Of a stretch of DNA of 64,000 nt, positions 59,855-64,000 are shown piece by piece; position 1 is the stretch's first letter; the number at the start of each line of letters is the position of its first letter. Source of the stretch: Clostridium sp. AN503 (GTDB lineage Bacteria; Bacillota; Clostridia; Lachnospirales; Lachnospiraceae); assembly GCF_040719375.1 (NCBI RefSeq), contig NZ_JBFDTP010000002.1:62001-126000 (forward strand), given 5' to 3'. The notes beneath the pieces are model-generated. The model did not search any database. It worked only from the letters and a program-made list of their open reading frames with translations, and was not told the origin of the DNA. Both the position numbers and the translations under genes were made by a program.

Positions 59855-61012
59855 ATGGAGAAAGCCAATGTATTGGTCATGGGGAATTCAGGCACGGGAA
59901 AGAGCACGCTGATCAATGCGGTGTTCAAATTCGACCGGGCGAAAACGGGGGACGGCCCGGCGGTCACCCGGGAAATGGCGATCTATGAGAATGATCTGGT
60001 GCCTTTTCGCGTGATTGACACGAGAGGGCTGGAGTATGGGCTGATCGAACAGATGAAGACCAGGAACGCCATTAAGAAGTGGTCTAAGACCAGCGTGAAG
60101 TCGCAGGACAAGAAACGGTATATCCATTTGATATGGTATTGTCTGGATGCGACATCGAAGCGGGTGTTTAAGAAGAATCTGGAGACGCTTAAAAATGTCT
60201 CGAAGTTATGGAAGGATATTCCCATCATTGTTGTTCTGACGAAATCTTATTCTCAAACGGAGCGGGTGGATAATGAGGCGATGGTTCGGGCGGCTTTGGA
60301 CAATTATACGAAAAGCAGTTTGAATGTGAAGGGGATCGTTTCGGTGGTGGCGCGTCCATATCGGATCAATGATGAGGTGATCGTGCCGCCGGTGGGGCTT
60401 GAGGATCTGATTGAGATGACCAATCAGGTGATGCCGGAGGCGCTGCGGCTGAATGAGACGGCGGTCTCTGCGCTTCAGATGCGGATCAGGCGGGGGAATG
60501 CCAATGCACTGATCGGTGCCGCGACGGTCAGCGCGTCTTTGATCGGTGCGATTCCCATACCGATCGCGGATTCTGCGCTGTTGGTGCCGCTGCAGTCAGG
60601 GCTGGTGATCGGGATTGCAAAGATTTATGGAGTGAAGAAGGATGATTCGGGGGTTAAGGATATCGCCGAGATCGTGGTGCAGAGCGGGATGGTGTCGGTG
60701 GGCGCAAAGACGCTTTTGTCCGGGTTAAAGGCGATCCCGGGGATCAATATTGCGGCGGATCTGTTGAATGCGGCGGTGGCGGGAGTGATCACGGCTGTGG
60801 TGGGGGAGATCGCTGCCACGGTCATGGAGAAGATCGCCAGGGGTGAATTGAGTGCGGAGGATCTGGATTGGGTGAAGAAGTTTGCGGACAGCGAGTTTTC
60901 AAGGTTGATCGCCGGGTATCTGGGGGGACTTGGTAAGGAGTTGAATGGGAAGGACGCGAAGGAGATTGGGAAGGTGATTGTTCGGTTGTTTGAGGGGAAG
61001 AGGAAAGGGTGA
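59855..61012 (+). CDS. membrane-associating P-loop GTPase with DUF697-like C-terminus
   Basis: A 385-residue GTPase. G1 is GNSGTGKST (10-18), G3 is DTRG (55-58) and the G4-like motif is LTKS (128-131), so the guanine-specificity motif TKSY departs from the usual NKxD, as in AIG1/Era-like and YeeP/YkfA-type proteins. The C-terminal half (about 210-350) has glycine/alanine-rich amphipathic and hydrophobic helices (ALIGAATVSASLIGAIPIPIADSALLVPLQSG; AAVAGVITAVVGEIAATVM) like DUF697, expected to sit in or on membranes. Start ATG 59855 follows GGGAGG. Comparable proteins are described in stress or immunity-like settings; no function is established here. Confidence 0.75.
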   Translation: MEKANVLVMGNSGTGKSTLINAVFKFDRAKTGDGPAVTREMAIYENDLVPFRVIDTRGLEYGLIEQMKTRNAIKKWSKTSVKSQDKKRYIHLIWYCLDATSKRVFKKNLETLKNVSKLWKDIPIIVVLTKSYSQTERVDNEAMVRAALDNYTKSSLNVKGIVSVVARPYRINDEVIVPPVGLEDLIEMTNQVMPEALRLNETAVSALQMRIRRGNANALIGAATVSASLIGAIPIPIADSALLVPLQSGLVIGIAKIYGVKKDDSGVKDIAEIVVQSGMVSVGAKTLLSGLKAIPGINIAADLLNAAVAGVITAVVGEIAATVMEKIARGELSAEDLDWVKKFADSEFSRLIAGYLGGLGKELNGKDAKEIGKVIVRLFEGKRKG

Positions 61013-61220
61013 GGTGATGCGAGAGGTCAACGCTACGCTGGACCGCGGGGAGGGGGGCCGGGCGGGGAAAGTTTGATGGGGTACTGGCGGGAGTTCGCGG
61101 TGCGCGCCACCTCCATTCCGCTTCGCTCCATGCCCTCTGTGCGCTTTCACACTAGGCTCGGAAGACCTCGCCAAGTGTTCAATGCGTCGGTCGCGCGGGC
61201 TTCGCCCTATGAAAAGCCAG
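61013..61220. other. GC-rich intergenic sequence with hairpins, no gene seen
   Basis: About 200 bases, GC-rich, with short stems such as ACACTAGGC and its partial partner GCCAAGTGT (near 61150-61176) and GGGC-TTCG-CCC (about 61197-61206), and a near-duplicate CGCTTCGCTCCAT motif. The reverse strand is open for 116 codons, but this runs into the GTPase gene and has no coding-like composition. It may be a dispersed intergenic repeat or structured RNA. Confidence 0.35.
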
Positions 61221-61270
61221 GTAAATAAATTACCGGAGATGAGCAAGCTCCCCTCCGGTAATTTATCTAC
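61221..61270. terminator. long hairpin between convergent GTPase and hemolysin III genes
   Basis: GTAAATAAATTACCGGAG (61221-61238) pairs with 61253-61270 with one mismatch; the loop holds an inner GAGC/GCTC hairpin. It lies between convergent genes and likely ends transcription from both sides, though T-runs are interrupted. Confidence 0.6.
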
Positions 61271-61286
61271 CCGTCTTTTCGCACCG

Positions 61287-61937
61287 CTAAGCTACATACG
61301 CGTACATCATAACATAATGGCACAAACTGCCGCCCATGACGAACAAATGAAATATCTCATGTGAGCCAAAGTTTTTATGCATTTTATTAAATATCGGCAG
61401 CTTTAAAGCATAGATGATTCCACCCACCGTATATATGATGCCCCCGGCCAGGAGCCAGTAAAAGGCGGTTCTGGGGAGGGAGGAGGTGATCTTGCCGAAG
61501 GCCAGGACGCAGACCCAGCCCATGGCGATGTAGATCAGGGAGGAGAACCATTTGGGGCAGGTGATCCATAGGGCGTTGATGAGCATGCCTACGACGGCGA
61601 TGCCCCATACCAGTGCCAGCATGGTCCAGCCGGTGCGGTCGCCCAGGACCAGTATGCAGATTGGAGTGTAGGTGCCGGCGATCAGCATGAAGATCATCAT
61701 ATGATCTACTTTCCGCAAAACCTGGTTGACCTTTGGGGAAATGTCCAGGGTGTGGTAAATGGTGCTTGCTGCATAGAGCAGTATCATGCTGATGATAAAG
61801 ATGGTCACGGAGAGTATGTGGGTGTAGCCCGGCGCTTGCGCCGCTTTGATGATCAGTGGGGCAGAGGCAAATAACGCCAATAGCATACCGATAAAATGAG
61901 TGAGGGCGCTGCCTGGATCTTTAACTTTGAATTTCAT
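61287..61937 (-). CDS. hemolysin III (PAQR/YplQ) family membrane protein
   Basis: A 216-residue protein with seven hydrophobic helices, of the hemolysin III/PAQR family. Metal-site residues expected for the family are present: STIYHTLDIS near residue 60 (His), DHMMIFMLIAGTYTPI near 78 (Asp-His), and SHEIFHLFVMGGSLCHY near 190 (His-x3-His). PAQR proteins may act as zinc-dependent lipid hydrolases; the bacterial role is not well established despite the name. Ribosome site AAAGGAGG precedes the ATG. Palindromes sit in the divergent region upstream. Confidence 0.9.
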   Translation of the reverse strand: MKFKVKDPGSALTHFIGMLLALFASAPLIIKAAQAPGYTHILSVTIFIISMILLYAASTIYHTLDISPKVNQVLRKVDHMMIFMLIAGTYTPICILVLGDRTGWTMLALVWGIAVVGMLINALWITCPKWFSSLIYIAMGWVCVLAFGKITSSLPRTAFYWLLAGGIIYTVGGIIYALKLPIFNKMHKNFGSHEIFHLFVMGGSLCHYVMMYAYVA

Positions 61938-62010
61938 AAAATGCCTCCTTTATGGATCTCAGAACGTTCTTTGGATGACGTTCCTGTCGATTTGAGTTTT
62001 AAAAACTTTA

Positions 62011-62118
62011 ATATGTAGTAATCAAAACTACATATAACTGTTTAGTATACTATACATCTGTTGGAGAAAAAATGCAAGGTTTTTTAAAAAAGAATCATTA
62101 AACTTTGATAATCAAAGT
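62011..62118. promoter_or_regulatory. two palindromic sites between hemolysin III and pseudouridine synthase genes
   Basis: ATATGTAGT, 7 bases, ACTACATAT (62011-62035) and the 17-bp palindrome ACTTTGAT-A-ATCAAAGT (62102-62118) lie in a 250-base divergent gap. Both look like operator dyads. No dedicated regulator gene adjoins. Confidence 0.5.
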
Positions 62119-62188
62119 AATGACCTGGAATATTTCTGATCTATGTCAGAAAGAAACTTTTAATCAAAAGAAAAGCGGAGGAAAAAAC

Positions 62189-63016
62189 ATGCTGCGCATT
62201 TTATATGAGGATGAACATATGATTGTGGTGTGGAAGCCGGTGGGGATGGAATCCCAGTCCAGCCGTGGTTTTGGGGCGGATATGGTCAGTGAGATCCGGC
62301 GGCATATACACAAGTTATCCACAAAGACATCCCCAAAAACCGGAGAACCCTATGTGGGAGTTATCCACAGGCTGGATAAGCCGGTCAGCGGCGTGATGGT
62401 GTACGCCAAGGAGAAGAAAGCCGCTGCGGTCTTAAGCAGGCAGGTGGCGGAAGGGAAGATGAAGAAGCGTTATTTGGCAGTGGTTTGTGGAAAACCTGTG
62501 GATAATGTGGAAAACTATGTGGATTATCTGTTGAAGGACGATAAAATGAACGTATCCCGGATTGTGGATATGGGGATAACCGGGGCGAAGCAGGCGGAAC
62601 TTATCTGCCGGACGCTGGAGACAAAGCAGGTGGAGCCATATGGACTGCTGTCTTTGGCAGAGATCGAGCTGCTGACCGGGCGACATCACCAGATCCGCGT
62701 GCAGATGGCAGGCCATGGACTGCCGCTCTGGGGGGATAATCGGTATAATCCGCAGTTTGGCGGGACATGCGGCCCGGCAGGAGCGCCTGGCAGAGCGCCG
62801 TCAGTTCCATTGGCTGGACTTATCCACAACGGATCACGGGGACATTTGGCGGAGCCGGCGGCCAGTGTGCCTCCAGTCCCGTCCGTCCGCAGCCGTGCGG
62901 ATGTCGCCCTTGCGGCATACCAGCTCACCTTCGCCCACCCGGTGACGGGAAAAACCATGACATTCCGGCAGGCTCCGGACGGAAAGATCTTCCGGGAATT
63001 TCATATACCTCAATAA
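62189..63016 (+). CDS. RluA-family pseudouridine synthase
   Basis: A 275-residue rRNA or tRNA pseudouridine synthase. The ATG at 62189 follows GGAGG; a longer frame from 62105 is not supported. The core starts MLRILYEDEHMIVVWKPVGM without an S4 domain, and the catalytic Asp63 is in IHRLDKPVSGVMV (59-71). EIELLTGRHHQIRVQMAGHGLPLWGD near 178-203 is the second signature. Between the second signature and the last strand lies an unusual Pro/Ala/Gly-rich stretch (about 205-248: AGAPGRAPSVPLAG and AEPAASVPPVP), not common in the family. Target site is unknown. Confidence 0.9.
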   Translation: MLRILYEDEHMIVVWKPVGMESQSSRGFGADMVSEIRRHIHKLSTKTSPKTGEPYVGVIHRLDKPVSGVMVYAKEKKAAAVLSRQVAEGKMKKRYLAVVCGKPVDNVENYVDYLLKDDKMNVSRIVDMGITGAKQAELICRTLETKQVEPYGLLSLAEIELLTGRHHQIRVQMAGHGLPLWGDNRYNPQFGGTCGPAGAPGRAPSVPLAGLIHNGSRGHLAEPAASVPPVPSVRSRADVALAAYQLTFAHPVTGKTMTFRQAPDGKIFREFHIPQ

Positions 63017-63033
63017 ACTGTGGAAGCGAGACA

Positions 63034-63153
63034 ATATAAAATTACATCGCATAAAGCTGCTGAATATAAAGCTACTCAACATAAAGATACTTAACATAAA
63101 AATACCCAACATAAAAATATCCGATATAAAAATATCTGACAAAAAAATACAGG
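63034..63153 (+). repeat. 15-bp tandem repeat, eight units
   Basis: Eight consecutive 15-base units from 63034 to 63153, consensus ACATAAARATACYYA (examples ACATAAAGATACTTA at 63079 and ACATAAAAATACCCA at 63094). The last unit runs into the AGGGGG ribosome site of the methyltransferase gene. A/T-rich, low in G. Confidence 0.9.
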
Positions 63154-63163
63154 GGGATGAAAC

Positions 63164-63940
63164 ATGGACATACTCGAGACCAATCGAAAAAGCTGGAATG
63201 AAAAAGTAAAACAGGGGAATCCCTGGACACTGCCGGTAACGGGCGAGCTGATAGAAAAAGCCCGCGGCGGGATATGGAGCATCGTTGTGACAGCCACGAG
63301 ACCGGTTCCTGCAGGGTGGTTTCCACCTGTCCGTGGAAAAGATGTTCTGTGCCTGGCATCAGGCGGAGGACAGCAGGGGCCTGTTTTGGCGGCGGCAGGA
63401 GCTAAAGTAACCGTGCTGGATTTTTCAGAATCACAGCTTGGGCAGGACCGTATCGTGGCAGAGCGGGAGAATCTTGATATTCGGACCGTATGCGCGGATA
63501 TGCGTGATTTGAGCATGTTTGAGGACCGGCAGTTTGATCTCATTATCCATCCGGTCTCCAACGTATATATTCCCGATATTCAGCCGGTGTGGAATGAGGC
63601 ATTCCGCGTATTAAAAGAGGGCGGGGTCATGATCAGCGGATTTATGAATCCCGTGTTTTACCTGTTTGACTGGGATCTGCAGGAGGAGGGGATCCTGCAG
63701 GTGAAGTATCCGATCCCCTATTCCGATCTGGATCATCTCACGGAAGAACAGAAGAGTGACCAGGAAAACGGCGCGATTGAGTTTGGACATACCTTGGAGG
63801 CACAGATCCAGGGCCAGATGGAGGCGGGATTTTATCTCACCGGTTTTTATGAAGATACGTTCGGCGGAGAAAGGCTGCTGGATCAATATTGCAGTTCCTT
63901 TATAGCAACCAGGGCAGTGAAACCGGCAAAACAGCGGTAG
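63164..63940 (+). CDS. class I SAM-dependent methyltransferase
   Basis: A 258-residue methyltransferase with the Rossmann-like SAM-binding core: motif I VLCLASGGGQQGPVLAAAGAKVTVLDFSESQL (the LASGGGQQGP loop at about 64-73; Asp of strand 2 near 86), then TVCADMRDLSMF and a motif IV-like FDLIIHPVSNVYI, and the helix WNEAFRVLKEGGVMI. Family members methylate small molecules (methyltransf_11-like); the substrate is unknown. The ribosome site AGGGGG lies within the last unit of the tandem repeat upstream. It ends 60 bases before the right edge; that end stretch shows nothing else. Confidence 0.88.
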   Translation: MDILETNRKSWNEKVKQGNPWTLPVTGELIEKARGGIWSIVVTATRPVPAGWFPPVRGKDVLCLASGGGQQGPVLAAAGAKVTVLDFSESQLGQDRIVAERENLDIRTVCADMRDLSMFEDRQFDLIIHPVSNVYIPDIQPVWNEAFRVLKEGGVMISGFMNPVFYLFDWDLQEEGILQVKYPIPYSDLDHLTEEQKSDQENGAIEFGHTLEAQIQGQMEAGFYLTGFYEDTFGGERLLDQYCSSFIATRAVKPAKQR

Positions 63941-64000
63941 AAGCGGTAGAACAGGGCATATCCAGAAAAGGCAATCCATGTCAGATTGTCGATATCTGTT

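Noticed and set aside
60899..61246. A 115-codon reverse frame between the GTPase and hemolysin III genes
   Set aside because: It overlaps the GTPase 3' end, has no ribosome site, and its Arg/Pro/His-rich translation shows no family features.
63034..63153. CRISPR or coding repeat in the 15-bp tract
   Set aside because: There are no unique spacers, and the repetitive reverse frame arises only because the unit length is a multiple of three.

Overview
The window looks like chromosomal DNA from a spore-forming member of the Clostridia, most likely Lachnospiraceae. The grounds are the glgC-glgD pair, spoVG, a SPOCS/LysM spore-type protein, several lipoprotein ABC binding proteins of Firmicutes type, A/G-rich Shine-Dalgarno sites, consensus sigma-A promoters with 17-bp spacers, and a mostly GC-moderate base composition. 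No species can be named from sequence reading alone. No rRNA, tRNA, CRISPR array, insertion sequence or prophage was found.

Layout. 1-2.9 kb: a reverse-strand YhaN/YhaO-type DNA repair pair and asnS. 3.1-6.2 kb: glgC-glgD, a very regular 157-nt folded RNA-like element, and spoVG. 6.2-7.8 kb: a nitroreductase and a membrane-anchored sigma-like protein. 7.9-13.8 kb: a complete oligopeptide ABC transporter operon. 13.9-25.5 kb: a DeoR-type regulator followed by a nine-gene operon: ribose-type ABC importer, methylthioribose-kinase-like kinase, class II aldolase, iron alcohol dehydrogenase, MtnA-like isomerase, EutH-like membrane protein and enolase-superfamily enzyme. 25.6-31.5 kb: a MATE exporter, pth and mfd. 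31.5-38.5 kb: two-component system, TRAP transporter and a cytoplasmic sulfatase. 38.5-42.9 kb: a LysR regulator divergent from aconitase and isocitrate dehydrogenase. 43-46.6 kb: PadR/MATE pair, serine acetyltransferase and a TtcA-like enzyme. 46.7-50.1 kb: DeoR regulator with a fructose-type PTS (IIB, IIC) and a class II ketose-bisphosphate aldolase. 50.2-56.1 kb: SPOCS/LysM protein, an XRE regulator and a 1141-residue surface protein. 56.2-56.9 kb: an AT-rich island. 57-64 kb: a DHHW/MBOAT O-acetylation pair, GIY-YIG protein, GTPase, hemolysin III family protein, pseudouridine synthase and a methyltransferase.

How the genes fit together. The 15-25 kb operon reads as a pathway that imports a 5-substituted ribose (methylthioribose or 5-deoxyribose are the best guesses), phosphorylates it at C1, isomerises it to the ketose 1-phosphate, splits it into dihydroxyacetone phosphate plus a C2 aldehyde, and reduces that aldehyde to an alcohol. 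This resembles the known DHAP shunt, but the isomerase has His where MtnA has its catalytic Asp, and the EutH-like and enolase-superfamily genes have no established place in that pathway. This operon is the best candidate for an undescribed system.

The TRAP/sulfatase locus reads as uptake of an anionic sulfated compound followed by intracellular desulfation under a YesN-type regulator. Several intergenic regions carry unusually clear regulatory architecture: face-to-face PadR promoters, a two-site DeoR looping arrangement upstream of the PTS, and a LysR dyad between divergent promoters. Two minisatellite-like tandem repeat tracts (12-bp and 15-bp units) also lie between genes.
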